Assembly (NCBI GenBank): GCA_035353855.1
Contig: DAOQAK010000054.1
Coordinates: 1 to 27,724, forward strand
DNA from: Bacteroidales bacterium
GTDB taxonomy: Bacteria > Bacteroidota > Bacteroidia > Bacteroidales > CG2-30-32-10
Length of the DNA stretch: 27,724 bases
Reading direction: 5' to 3'
The notes under the pieces are model-generated. The model saw only the letters and a program-made list of their open reading frames with translations, was not told the origin of the DNA and ran no database searches. Positions 7,689-16,275 of this stretch are shown here, piece after piece. Positions within the stretch are counted from its first letter, which is position 1. Every line of letters begins with the position of its first letter. The position numbers and the translations under genes are program-made.

Positions 7689-8834
7689 ATGAGATATAAA
7701 TTATTTTTGATAGCTGTTTTTATTTTATACAACTATTCTTTGTTTTCACAAAAAATATTACCGGTAATAAAAGCGAATTCAAAATCGGTTGATATCAGGG
7801 ATGGCGATAAATTAAATAAAAACGCATGGAATATTTCGCCTGAAATAAAACCGGATATTTATACTACTTCAAATAAGAAAGTAACTTTTTACACCGATAT
7901 AGATTCAATAACTTTTTTTATTAAACATAAAAAAGTTTATGATTTTATTATTCTTCTAAATAATAAAGATACAGCATTAACACAAATAAAATTCGGGAAA
8001 GATAAATCAACACCTGCTTATTTAGATATTTTAAAAAAGGCTGATAAGTATGATTATTCAGACCGAAGAGAAATTCCTGAATTTACTTATCAATCTATGG
8101 ATAATCCTAACCTGGTTGAATTAAGAAAAAAATATAACCTGGATTCAATTGCAGGAAGCGGGAATGACGTTTTAAAAATTTTAAATTTATTACATTGGAC
8201 TCACAATTTAATTCCTCATGACGGGAACCATGAAAACCCTTCTGTTAAAAATGCAATTAATATGATTTCTATATGCGCACAGGATAAACTTGGATTGAAC
8301 TGCAGGGGGCTTGCAACGGTTTTAAATGAATGTTATTTGTCATTAGGGTTTCCATCAAGAATCGTAACATGTTATCCTAAAGATTCTGTTTTTGATGATT
8401 GCCATGTAATAAACATGGTTTTTTCAAAAGAGTTAAAAAAATGGCTTTGGATTGACCCTACAAATGATGCATATATAATGAATGAAAAAGGAAAATTATT
8501 GAGTATTGAAGAAGTAAGAGAAAGGTTAATTAACAAAAAGCCATTAATTTTAAACCCGGATGCAAATTGGAATAATAAATTTTCTGTTGTAAAAGAAGAT
8601 TATTTGGATGTTTATATGGCTAAGAATTTATACAGGATGGAATGTCCTCTTGTAAGTGAATACAACATGGAAACAAAAGAAAAAGATAAAAAAATTACTT
8701 ATGTGGAACTGTTGCCGGTTGATGCTTTTAATCAAACACCACAAAAGGAAGAAAAATATTATCAGAAATCGGGAGTAACGTACATTAATTACAAAACAAA
8801 TAATCCTGGTTTATTTTGGACTATTCCAAAATAG
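7689..8834 (+). CDS. Secreted transglutaminase-like (papain-fold) protein
   Basis: A protein of 381 residues. Residues 1-21 are a signal peptide ending LFSQ. The middle carries a transglutaminase-like core with a visible Cys-His-Asp triad: Cys205 in GLNCRGLATVLNECYLSLGF, His239 in DDCHVINMVF, and Asp256 in WLWIDPTND. This spacing is that of the bacterial transglutaminase-like superfamily, whose members are usually proteases or peptide-modifying enzymes rather than true cross-linkers. The N-terminal 140 residues and the C-terminal 90 are unassigned. The substrate is unknown. The next gene, a membrane glycosyltransferase candidate, begins 32 bases later and may be co-transcribed. Confidence 0.82.
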   Translation: MRYKLFLIAVFILYNYSLFSQKILPVIKANSKSVDIRDGDKLNKNAWNISPEIKPDIYTTSNKKVTFYTDIDSITFFIKHKKVYDFIILLNNKDTALTQIKFGKDKSTPAYLDILKKADKYDYSDRREIPEFTYQSMDNPNLVELRKKYNLDSIAGSGNDVLKILNLLHWTHNLIPHDGNHENPSVKNAINMISICAQDKLGLNCRGLATVLNECYLSLGFPSRIVTCYPKDSVFDDCHVINMVFSKELKKWLWIDPTNDAYIMNEKGKLLSIEEVRERLINKKPLILNPDANWNNKFSVVKEDYLDVYMAKNLYRMECPLVSEYNMETKEKDKKITYVELLPVDAFNQTPQKEEKYYQKSGVTYINYKTNNPGLFWTIPK

Positions 8835-8866
8835 AAAAATTATAATGTTCAGGAAGTATTAACGAA

Positions 8867-10201
8867 ATGATGAAAAATATTTATCACTTGTTCTTAAAAA
8901 CAAAATGGTGGAAAAAGCTTATCATACTTTTTCTGATTTTTTTTCCATTACGTTTTTTATTTGGAATTTTTTCCGAGTTCTGGTTTGAAGATGAAATTCA
9001 AATTTATCTTATTGGTTTAAAATTTTACTCAACCGGTCATTGGCCATATTTCGGTCCTGATGTGGTTTATACGTTTTCGCAGATACCGGGCGCATTGCAG
9101 GGATTACTGGTAGCATTCCCTTTTTATATTTTTAAAATTCCCGAAGCGCCTTATATATTATTAAACCTTTTAAGTTTCTTTTCTCTTTTTTTGTTAGGTT
9201 ATTATATAATAAGGTATCATACTCCAAATATTCCTGAATGGTTTTTATGGATATGGATATTTACAGCTCCATGGGTATTGAGTTTTTCAACACATATTAT
9301 CAATCCTTCTTATGTGCTTCCGGCTGCAATTTTATTTTTTATTTCATTACTTGAAATCATTCCGGCGACAAATAAGAATTTTATAAAACCAAATACTGCA
9401 TTTTTCTTTTTAGGTTTTTGTGTGATCTGGATTTTCCAGCTTCATCTTTCGTGTATACTTTTGATCCCATTCATTTGTATTGCTTTTTATTTTTCATTGA
9501 AGAAAGATTTAAAAAGTTTTTTCACTTCATTATCGTGTTTTATCATTGGTTGTGTAATCAGCGGAATTACTCTTTTCCCTACTTTATTCAAATATGGAAT
9601 TAGCGCGGGAAGTGGCGATGCTGCTTCAAACATTGTATTTAATGTATCAAACATAAAAGAAGTGTTAACGGTGCTTGTTCGCATATTATCATTTGCAAGT
9701 TTTGAGCTGACACGTTTTATGGGTTCAAATACGGTTGAACGATTAAATTTTGCTTCACAATATTATTGGGCAATCCCTTTTATTGTAATAGTTGGTATCA
9801 TAGGAATTGCACAGGTGGGCTGGATGATCATTGCATGGTTTAGCAAAAATGAAAATGAAAGTTGGAGCGCCATAAAATATTTAATATTGATTTCATTTTT
9901 GTTTACGTATTTCAGTTTTTTCTTTTCTGTAAAAGGACCATCATCACATACTTTTTATTTGTTGTTGCCATTGGCAATGATATATTCATTTTATTGCTGG
10001 CAATTTTTATTCAAAAGGAAATGGATAAAAATTATTGCTGCCATATTTCTTTTATCGGGAATAATTTTTCATGTTGCCTTAGGCATACATAATTATAAAA
10101 ATAAATCGATGTATATAAACAGGGGAAAGCCACTAAAAGCGATACAACAAAAAGATTATACAATTCTTGGAGAAAGAAGAACGTACGACAGGAATAAATA
10201 A
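8867..10201 (+). CDS. Polytopic membrane protein, probable GT-C-type glycosyltransferase
   Basis: A protein of 444 residues with about ten hydrophobic segments. After the first membrane helix the outside loop carries an acidic motif, FWFEDEIQIYLIGLKFYSTG, with Glu41-Asp42-Glu43. This is the place and type of the catalytic acidic motif of GT-C enzymes that use polyprenyl-phosphate sugars (PMT/ArnT-like). The loop continues into HWPYFGPDVVYTFSQIPG, again typical of this fold. No specific sugar or acceptor can be named. An AGGAAG sequence shortly upstream may serve as the ribosome binding site. The assignment rests on topology and one motif, so another polytopic function is possible. Confidence 0.6.
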   Translation: MMKNIYHLFLKTKWWKKLIILFLIFFPLRFLFGIFSEFWFEDEIQIYLIGLKFYSTGHWPYFGPDVVYTFSQIPGALQGLLVAFPFYIFKIPEAPYILLNLLSFFSLFLLGYYIIRYHTPNIPEWFLWIWIFTAPWVLSFSTHIINPSYVLPAAILFFISLLEIIPATNKNFIKPNTAFFFLGFCVIWIFQLHLSCILLIPFICIAFYFSLKKDLKSFFTSLSCFIIGCVISGITLFPTLFKYGISAGSGDAASNIVFNVSNIKEVLTVLVRILSFASFELTRFMGSNTVERLNFASQYYWAIPFIVIVGIIGIAQVGWMIIAWFSKNENESWSAIKYLILISFLFTYFSFFFSVKGPSSHTFYLLLPLAMIYSFYCWQFLFKRKWIKIIAAIFLLSGIIFHVALGIHNYKNKSMYINRGKPLKAIQQKDYTILGERRTYDRNK

Positions 10202-10227
10202 AAAAGCGGAAGCATAATGCTGCCGCT
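10195..10227 (-). terminator. Terminator between the GT-C-like gene and the mmd operon
   Basis: Inverted repeat AGCGGAAGC/GCTGCCGCT (one mismatch) at 10205-10227. On the - strand it is followed by a T run (complement of the A-rich 10195-10205), which suits the end of the mmd operon. The + strand side has a weaker T tract. Confidence 0.7.
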
Positions 10228-10258
10228 CCTTTGCGAATAATAAAATTAATTAATGATT

Positions 10259-11413
10259 TTAGTAAAGAAAACTTAGCAGAATTCCTGCTGCAACAGCGCT
10301 GCCAATAACTCCGGCAACGTTAGGTCCCATTGCATGCATAAGTAGATGATTGGACTTATCATATTCTAAACCTACAACCTGCGAAACCCTTGCGCTATCT
10401 GGAACTGCAGAAACACCTGCATTTCCAATAAGCGGATTAATTTTATTTCCTTCTTTAAGAAATAAATTTATGATTTTACAAAACATAACACCGCCAAATG
10501 TTGCAACAATAAATGATGCTGCACCAAGTGCAAAAATTCCTACCGATTTTGTAGTAAGAAAAGTTGTTGCCTGTGTAGATGCGCCTACAGTTAAGCCGAT
10601 AAGAATAGTTACTATGTCAATTAAAGGTCCTTTAGCTGTGTCGGCTAAGCGTTTTGTTACACCACTTTCTTTCAAAATATTTCCAAAGAATAACATTCCT
10701 AAAAGCGGTAATCCGCTGGGAACAATAAAGCAGGTAAGAAGTAACCCAAAAATAGGGAATAAAACTTTTTCTTTTTTTGATACAACTCTTGGTGGTTTCA
10801 TTTTAATTAAACGCTCTTTATTTGTTGTTAAAAGCCGCATAATAGGAGGTTGAATAACCGGAACAAGCGCCATATATGAATATGCTGAAATTGCAATAGC
10901 TCCCATTAAATCAGGTGCAAGTTTTGATGAAAGAAAAATTGCAGTAGGTCCATCGGCGCCACCAATAATACCAATAGCTCCTGCCTGAGCTGCATCAAAA
11001 CCTAATCCCAGAGCTGCCATGTACGCACCAAAAATACCAAGCTGGGCAGCAGCGCCGATTAATATTAATTTAGGATTTGAAATAAGAGCAGAAAAATCAG
11101 TCATTGCTCCAATACCTAAAAATATCAATGGAGGATACACTCCTTGGATTACGCCAAAATACAAGTAATTCATTACACTGCCGGTTTCATAAATTCCAAT
11201 CTTTAACCCGGGGTAAAAAGGAATGTTTCCAATTAAAATCCCGAAACCAATAGGAATTAACAGCAGAGGTTCATATTCTTTTATTATTGCAAGAGCTATA
11301 AAAGATAACCCGACAAGAATCATTATTATATGACCAACAGTAAAATTAGCAAAAGCAGTATATGTAAAAAACTGGTTAAGATGTTCAGTTAAAAAATTCC
11401 AAAAATTATTCAT
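10259..11413 (-). CDS. mmdB: Na+-translocating methylmalonyl-CoA decarboxylase, beta (membrane) subunit
   Basis: A protein of 384 residues with many membrane segments, in the OadB/MmdB/GcdB family. It takes carboxybiotin from the carrier subunit, decarboxylates it, and drives Na+ out across the inner membrane. Family signatures seen: IIGGADGPTAIFLSSKLAP, NAGVSAVPDSARVSQ and MHAMGPNVAGVIGSAVAAG, which include the conserved Asp and Ser of the Na+ path. It is the last gene of the five-gene operon, 15 bases after mmdC. It has an unusually clear AGGAG ribosome binding site about 10 bases before the ATG. Alone it could equally be an oxaloacetate or glutaconyl-CoA decarboxylase beta subunit; the mmdA, mce and mutAB context favours methylmalonyl-CoA. 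Confidence 0.93.
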   Translation of the reverse strand: MNNFWNFLTEHLNQFFTYTAFANFTVGHIIMILVGLSFIALAIIKEYEPLLLIPIGFGILIGNIPFYPGLKIGIYETGSVMNYLYFGVIQGVYPPLIFLGIGAMTDFSALISNPKLILIGAAAQLGIFGAYMAALGLGFDAAQAGAIGIIGGADGPTAIFLSSKLAPDLMGAIAISAYSYMALVPVIQPPIMRLLTTNKERLIKMKPPRVVSKKEKVLFPIFGLLLTCFIVPSGLPLLGMLFFGNILKESGVTKRLADTAKGPLIDIVTILIGLTVGASTQATTFLTTKSVGIFALGAASFIVATFGGVMFCKIINLFLKEGNKINPLIGNAGVSAVPDSARVSQVVGLEYDKSNHLLMHAMGPNVAGVIGSAVAAGILLSFLY

Positions 11414-11428
11414 AATATTTATCTCCTG

Positions 11429-11869
11429 TTAATCAATAATTATTAATGTATCTCCCTCCATAACGGAATCACCTTTTGAAATTTTAATTGCTTTTACTGT
11501 TCCTTCTTTATCGGAATTTATATTATTCTCCATTTTCATAGCTTCAAGAATAATGAGTTTTTGTCCTATTTTTATAGAGTCTCCAACATTAACATGAATG
11601 CTTAGAATTACACCGGGAAGAGGAGCTTTAATGGTTCCTCCGCCTTTGGGATCCGAGGGGTTACTTGTTTTTGCTGTAGATTTATTTGAATCAGTAGAGG
11701 GAACAGAATCTGTTCTTATTAATTTTGGTGTTTTTGTAGGTTGAAGATTTTTATCAACCTCCACTTCATATAAAATTCCATTTACTTCAATTTTTGCAAT
11801 GTTATCTTCAATGTTTTGAATCTCTACATCGTATTGGTTTCCCTGAATTTTAAACTTGAATTTTTTCAT
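11429..11869 (-). CDS. mmdC: Biotin carboxyl carrier subunit of the decarboxylase (gamma)
   Basis: A protein of 146 residues that carries carboxybiotin between the soluble alpha and membrane beta subunits. The C-terminal biotinyl domain (about 78-146) contains the biotinylation motif EAMKMENN, with Lys112 as the predicted biotin site, and the thumb-side GD turns VGDSIKIGQ and KGDSVMEGD. A flexible Ser/Thr/Pro/Lys linker covers about residues 45-77, shorter than the long Ala-Pro linkers of some homologues. The N-terminal 40 residues form a small beta-rich domain common to Bacteroidota carrier subunits. It is spaced 8 bases from mmdD and 15 from mmdB. Confidence 0.94.
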   Translation of the reverse strand: MKKFKFKIQGNQYDVEIQNIEDNIAKIEVNGILYEVEVDKNLQPTKTPKLIRTDSVPSTDSNKSTAKTSNPSDPKGGGTIKAPLPGVILSIHVNVGDSIKIGQKLIILEAMKMENNINSDKEGTVKAIKISKGDSVMEGDTLIIID

Positions 11870-11877
11870 ATGATGTG

Positions 11878-12285
11878 TTAATTTTTAAGAGCGTTTCGTA
11901 ATCCGTATATTTTTGAACTCCATGGAGAATAAGTTCGTGCAACTTTTTTAATTGTAAGAAGGGTGTTTTCATGGTCGTGAAGGTCGCTTTGATAAAAATG
12001 TAACGCTAAACCTATAGCTGCTCCCAATTCTCCTGTAGTGTCTTCTTTTATTTTTTCAGCTTCTTCTACTTTCCCTTTTTTTATCAGGCTGCGTTTTTTA
12101 AAATCGATAGAATAAATTTTTGCCAGATTTTTAAAAGTAAGATAAATAAGAATTAAAGATGAAAAAACTACCGACATTGCTATAACCGTCATTCCAATAC
12201 CTATCGGGTCGAGCTTTAAAAAATCATTTGCTGCCTGATGAGATGCTGACGTTGCAGTTTGTTGTAAAATAATAAATGTTGTCAT
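11878..12285 (-). CDS. mmdD: OadG-like small membrane subunit of the decarboxylase (delta)
   Basis: A protein of 135 residues with one membrane helix (about 28-51, within DPIGIGMTVIAMSVVFSSLI), as in OadG/MmdD subunits that anchor and assemble the soluble alpha subunit with the pump. The cytoplasmic part (52-135) ends ARTYSPWSSKIYGLRNALKN; I take this as the tail typical of Bacteroidota versions. The order alpha, delta, gamma, beta in this operon matches that of the Veillonella methylmalonyl-CoA decarboxylase. It is 8 bases after mmdA. Confidence 0.85.
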   Translation of the reverse strand: MTTFIILQQTATSASHQAANDFLKLDPIGIGMTVIAMSVVFSSLILIYLTFKNLAKIYSIDFKKRSLIKKGKVEEAEKIKEDTTGELGAAIGLALHFYQSDLHDHENTLLTIKKVARTYSPWSSKIYGLRNALKN

Positions 12286-12293
12286 TATTAAAA

Positions 12294-13853
12294 TTATAAT
12301 GGTAAATTAGAATGTTTCTTTGGTGGATTAGTGTCTTTCTTTGTTGCCAGCGATTGCAGCGCCCTGATGATTCTGAAACGTGTATTCCTTGGTTCAATTA
12401 CATCATCAATATAACCGTATTTTGCAGCATTGTAAGGATTAGCAAATTTCTCTTTATATTCATCTTCTTTTTTCTGAATAAAATCGCTCTTTTCTTTTTC
12501 GTCAGTAATTGCTTTTAAATCTTTCTGGAACAAAACCTCTATTGCACCTTTAGGTCCCATTACTGCTATTTCAGCTGTTGGCCATGCATAATTAATATCA
12601 CCACGAAGTTGTTTCGAACTCATTACATCATGTGCGCCGCCGTATGATTTACGAAGAGTTATTGTAACTTTAGGAACAGTAGCTTCACCATAGGCAAATA
12701 ATAATTTTGCACCATGTAAAATAATGCCGCCATATTCCTGTGCGGTGCCGGGTAAAAATCCGGGAACATCAACCAATGTTACTAATGGAATATTAAAGGC
12801 ATCGCAGAATCGTACAAAACGTGCTGCTTTACGCGAAGCATTGATATCAAGTACTCCGGCAAGATAATTCGGTTGGTTTGCTACAATCCCTACAGGCATC
12901 CCGTTAAATTTTGCATAACCTATAACAATGTTTGGCGCATAGTAACGCTGCACTTCCATGAATTCGCCATCATCAACAATGGAATGAATAATATCTTTTA
13001 CATCATATGGTTTATTCGGGTTGTCGGGAATAATGGCATTCAGCGAATCTTCCAGTCTGTCAATTGGATCGGAGCATATTGCTAAAGGAGGATCTTCTAA
13101 ATTATTTTGCGGAAGATAGGACAGGAGTTTGCGAATGAGCAGTATTCCTTCTTTTTCATCTTCTGCTACAAAATGATTTACTCCTGATTTAGAACCATGA
13201 ACCATTGCACCTCCGAGCTCTTCTTCAGTAACAACTTCACCGGTAACCGTCTTAACAACTTTTGGTCCGGTAACAAACATGTAGCTGTTAAGCTTTGTCA
13301 TTAAAATAAAATCGGTAAGAGCTGGCGAATACACAGCGCCACCTGCGCAGGGTCCGAAAATAGCAGATATCTGTGGAATTACTCCTGATGCCATAATGTT
13401 ACGCTGGAAAATTTCAGCATAGCCACCAAGACTACGAACACCTTCCTGTATACGCGCTCCGCCGCTATCGTTAATACCAATAACGGGAGCTCCCATCTTT
13501 AATGCTTTATCGTAAAGTTTGCAGATTTTTTGCGCGTATGCTTCCGAAAGCGAACCGCCAAAAACTGTGAAATCCTGGGAAAAAACATAAACGATTCTTC
13601 CGTCAATTGTTCCATATCCGGTAACCACTCCGTCGGAAAGATACGTTTCTTTTTCAAGCCCGAAATCACGGCAGTTATGAGTAACGAACATATCGAATTC
13701 TTCAAAACTTCCGTCGTCGAGCAATAATTCAATTCGTTCGCGGGCGGTCATTTTTCCTTTTTTATGTTGCGAATCTATTCGTTTCTGACCTCCGCCCAAC
13801 TTGGCTTGTTCGCGTTTATCCAGCAGTTCCTGAATTTTATCCTGGTGACCCAT
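12294..13853 (-). CDS. mmdA: Methylmalonyl-CoA decarboxylase alpha subunit (carboxyltransferase)
   Basis: A protein of 519 residues in the acyl-CoA carboxylase beta/decarboxylase alpha family with two crotonase-like halves. It moves the carboxyl group of (S)-methylmalonyl-CoA to biotin on MmdC, releasing propionyl-CoA. Signatures: GINDSGGARIQEGVRSLGGY and FGPCAGGAVYSPALTDF in the N-terminal half, and VDVPGFLPGTAQEYGGII with KSYGGAHDVMSSKQLRGD in the C-terminal half. These Gly-rich turns form the oxyanion holes. The same family includes propionyl-CoA carboxylase beta; no biotin carboxylase gene is present here, while the membrane subunits are, which supports decarboxylation. It is the second gene of the operon, 57 bases after mce. 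Confidence 0.94.
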   Translation of the reverse strand: MGHQDKIQELLDKREQAKLGGGQKRIDSQHKKGKMTARERIELLLDDGSFEEFDMFVTHNCRDFGLEKETYLSDGVVTGYGTIDGRIVYVFSQDFTVFGGSLSEAYAQKICKLYDKALKMGAPVIGINDSGGARIQEGVRSLGGYAEIFQRNIMASGVIPQISAIFGPCAGGAVYSPALTDFILMTKLNSYMFVTGPKVVKTVTGEVVTEEELGGAMVHGSKSGVNHFVAEDEKEGILLIRKLLSYLPQNNLEDPPLAICSDPIDRLEDSLNAIIPDNPNKPYDVKDIIHSIVDDGEFMEVQRYYAPNIVIGYAKFNGMPVGIVANQPNYLAGVLDINASRKAARFVRFCDAFNIPLVTLVDVPGFLPGTAQEYGGIILHGAKLLFAYGEATVPKVTITLRKSYGGAHDVMSSKQLRGDINYAWPTAEIAVMGPKGAIEVLFQKDLKAITDEKEKSDFIQKKEDEYKEKFANPYNAAKYGYIDDVIEPRNTRFRIIRALQSLATKKDTNPPKKHSNLPL

Positions 13854-13910
13854 GGTTGTTATTATTGTTTGTTGTTGTAATGAATATTTTTATAAAACGA
13901 TATGCTTAAA

Positions 13911-14315
13911 TTATTTCTTTTCGCAGAATTCGGTTAACACTCCGATTGTTGATTTTGGATGAAGGAAAGCGATTTCAAGTCCTTCGGCACCTTTGCGTGG
14001 AGCTTTATCGATAAGCTGGATATTTTTTGTTTCCATTTCTTTTAACGAAGACTCAATACCATTAACGGCAAATGCAAGGTGATGAATCCCTTCTCCTTTT
14101 TTTTCAATGAATTTTCCTATAGCTCCTTCGGGGTCGGTTGATTCAAGTAATTCAATTTTTGTTTGACCAACCATAAAGAAAGCAGTTTTTACTTTTTGGT
14201 CTTTTACTTCTTCAATAGCGTAGCACTTCAATCCCAGGATATTTTCATAATAGTTGATAGCTTCCTGTAAATTTTTTACTGCAATCCCAATATGTTCAAT
14301 ATGTGAAATGTTCAT
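13911..14315 (-). CDS. mce: Methylmalonyl-CoA epimerase
   Basis: A protein of 134 residues in the vicinal-oxygen-chelate (glyoxalase) fold that interconverts (R)- and (S)-methylmalonyl-CoA and so links the mutase to the decarboxylase. Two beta-alpha-beta-beta-beta halves are visible: ISHIEHIGIAVKNLQEAINY with metal ligand His8, then GEGIHHLAFAVN with His79 and the final TEFCEKK with Glu129. The length is typical. It is the first gene of the mce-mmdA-mmdD-mmdC-mmdB operon and has a promoter element 26 bases upstream. Confidence 0.95.
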   Translation of the reverse strand: MNISHIEHIGIAVKNLQEAINYYENILGLKCYAIEEVKDQKVKTAFFMVGQTKIELLESTDPEGAIGKFIEKKGEGIHHLAFAVNGIESSLKEMETKNIQLIDKAPRKGAEGLEIAFLHPKSTIGVLTEFCEKK

Positions 14316-14340
14316 AAGTGATTAGTTGTTAATTTTTTCA

Positions 14341-14348
14341 CAAATATA
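14341..14348 (-). promoter_or_regulatory. -7 box for the mce-mmd operon
   Basis: TATATTTG on the - strand, an exact TAnnTTTG match, ends 25 bases before the mce ATG. It is the only good promoter candidate ahead of the five-gene operon. Confidence 0.55.
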
Positions 14349-14465
14349 ATGTGTTTTCTCCTTCTAAAAATGCTTTTTTTTATTTTTTAGAAAAAATAGA
14401 CAAATCCTCTGTTAACATTCAATGAAATAAGGATTTTTGTTTGATAAATAAAGGTAAAAGGAAGA

Positions 14466-16148
14466 TTAATTTTCCACATTCCATTCCAGTTCCATGTCCC
14501 AATTTGCTTTAACCTGGATGGAGTTTGGGTTATAATAAACTTTTTCGGGTTGAATTTTTTCAAGATAATTTCCTGTATCCCACTTACCGTTATTATTGGT
14601 ATCGACAATAACCTTAATCTTATAATTTCCGGGTTTCAAAAAATTAAACTTAATAGTACCTTCACCAACAATAGACTTTTCATCCATAGCAACATCTTTT
14701 TCATTCACAACCTGGATAAGCAAATGATCATTAATATTTTTTGGATGAATTTGTAAAATGATGTTTCCGTAATCCCTGTTTTCGGTTGTTTTAAAATTGA
14801 TTTTTAAAGTATCATTTGGAAGATCGAACATATCGCGGAATGTAGCCGGTGGAATAAAAAGTGAATAATTTGTTCCTTCTTTCCATTTATAATCAATTTT
14901 TATTTTTCGAAGTATTATGTCGGATGTACTTATATTAGAAGAATCAAAAAATATGACAGGTGTAATGGTATCTTTATTATTTTCTGTGAAGATGATTTTA
15001 TTAAAATCATGTTTTACTATAGGATTTGAAAACTCAATAGTAATGGGTTTATAATAATCAAAAGAAGAATTCCCGGAAACATTAGGTTTTAAATGCAAAG
15101 GTAAAATACCTCCACCGCGTCCACTTGTTTTAGTCTTTTTTTTCATAAGACCGATTTCGGCTGTATCAAGAATTGTTTTATTGTCGATTACTTCAATAAT
15201 GAGCGAATCGTCTTCTGGGTTATTCATCCAAAGAGTAAGTGTATCTTTAGTTTTATTGGATTCAACTTTATAACCTGAACCTTTTTTTATAATTTCATTC
15301 AATGAATAATTTTCAAGTGGTTTGCGGAAAATAAGGTTTATCTTACCATACATTATTGCCGATGCTTTTAATAAACGTTGAACGGATGGCGCTTCTTCAA
15401 ACAGGTTCAGGTTGAAAACAGTATTTTTATATTGAGATATTGAGTCTTTTGTTGTATCAATCACTTCGGGTTTTATCAGTGTATCAAGGAATGCTATTTT
15501 TTCATTAGGCTGATCGAAAAGATAATCACTGTTCACATCTTTCAAAGCGAAAATCTTAAAGGAATTATCATGTACACTGCTGAAATAAAATGAACCGTCA
15601 GCTTCTGTTTTTGCTAAATAATAAGGTGTTTTTTTTAAGGGAACAGAATCTTCGTATTGAGTATAAAGCATTACAAAAACATCACTTTCGGGAATTTGAG
15701 TGAATGCATTTTTAACTACACCTTTTATCACAAGTGTATCAATGTTCTGTCCTGTAGAAAAAACAAAACGATAATTCGATAAAATATTTTTTTCGGTTAT
15801 ATCAGCAATAGCATTACCAAATCCAACGGAATATGTAGTATTACTTTTCAGGGAGTCATTAAATTCCACAACAACAGATTTCCCTCTTATTTTAATATCG
15901 GGCGTTTCTTCTGTAAATGGAGAAATAATAACATTTTTAGCAATATCGTTAAGCTGAACAAATTCGTTGAATGATATTTTTACAGTTTTTCCTTCAAAAT
16001 TTTTAGTGTTCATCTTTGGATCACTATTAACAACCATTGGGGGTGTAACATCTCTTGGCCCTCCGGAAGGCGTAACAATATTTGCACATGATGCTGCGAA
16101 AAGCCATGCGATAATTAAGGAAAAAAAATATAAATGTTGTTTTTTCAA
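14466..16148 (-). CDS. Ig-like domain lipoprotein, TTG start
   Basis: A protein of 560 residues. Residues 1-21 are a lipoprotein signal: KKQH, a hydrophobic core, then FAASC with the lipobox cysteine at 21, so it is likely outer-membrane or periplasm anchored. Residues about 33-130 form a bacterial Ig-like (Big_5/SbsA type) domain that opens with PSGGPRDVTPPMV and includes the typical KISFNEFVQL. Later parts resemble carboxypeptidase-regulatory-like and further Ig-like repeats; a Ca-binding-like segment DTNNNGKWDTGNY sits near the C-terminus. The start must be TTG at 16148: an in-frame stop lies two codons upstream and no ATG precedes the lipobox. Its role is unknown. It shares no strand-mate operon with sod, which is divergent. 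Confidence 0.82.
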   Translation of the reverse strand: MKKQHLYFFSLIIAWLFAASCANIVTPSGGPRDVTPPMVVNSDPKMNTKNFEGKTVKISFNEFVQLNDIAKNVIISPFTEETPDIKIRGKSVVVEFNDSLKSNTTYSVGFGNAIADITEKNILSNYRFVFSTGQNIDTLVIKGVVKNAFTQIPESDVFVMLYTQYEDSVPLKKTPYYLAKTEADGSFYFSSVHDNSFKIFALKDVNSDYLFDQPNEKIAFLDTLIKPEVIDTTKDSISQYKNTVFNLNLFEEAPSVQRLLKASAIMYGKINLIFRKPLENYSLNEIIKKGSGYKVESNKTKDTLTLWMNNPEDDSLIIEVIDNKTILDTAEIGLMKKKTKTSGRGGGILPLHLKPNVSGNSSFDYYKPITIEFSNPIVKHDFNKIIFTENNKDTITPVIFFDSSNISTSDIILRKIKIDYKWKEGTNYSLFIPPATFRDMFDLPNDTLKINFKTTENRDYGNIILQIHPKNINDHLLIQVVNEKDVAMDEKSIVGEGTIKFNFLKPGNYKIKVIVDTNNNGKWDTGNYLEKIQPEKVYYNPNSIQVKANWDMELEWNVEN

Positions 16149-16165
16149 TCTTTATAAATCTTATG

Positions 16166-16173
16166 CAAAGATG
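16166..16173 (-). promoter_or_regulatory. Near-consensus -7 box for the lipoprotein gene
   Basis: CATCTTTG on the - strand (one mismatch to TAnnTTTG) ends 17 bases before the TTG start, consistent with that start. Confidence 0.4.
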
Positions 16174-16239
16174 AAAATTTTTTTCGGGAAAAATAATCAT
16201 AATTTTCTGTTAAATGTTTTTAAATAATTTAGTTATTTG

Positions 16240-16247
16240 TATTTTTG
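16240..16247 (+). promoter_or_regulatory. -7 box for superoxide dismutase
   Basis: TATTTTTG, an exact TAnnTTTG match, ends 28 bases before the sod ATG. Confidence 0.5.
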
Positions 16248-16275
16248 GATTAATCAAACTTAAAAATATAATATT

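Noticed and set aside
10350..10853. A 167-codon + strand open frame inside mmdB
   Set aside because: Antisense to the conserved membrane subunit; no own promoter or domain.
12294..13853. Calling mmdA a propionyl-CoA carboxylase beta subunit
   Set aside because: No biotin carboxylase gene is in the operon, whereas the Na+-pump membrane subunits are.
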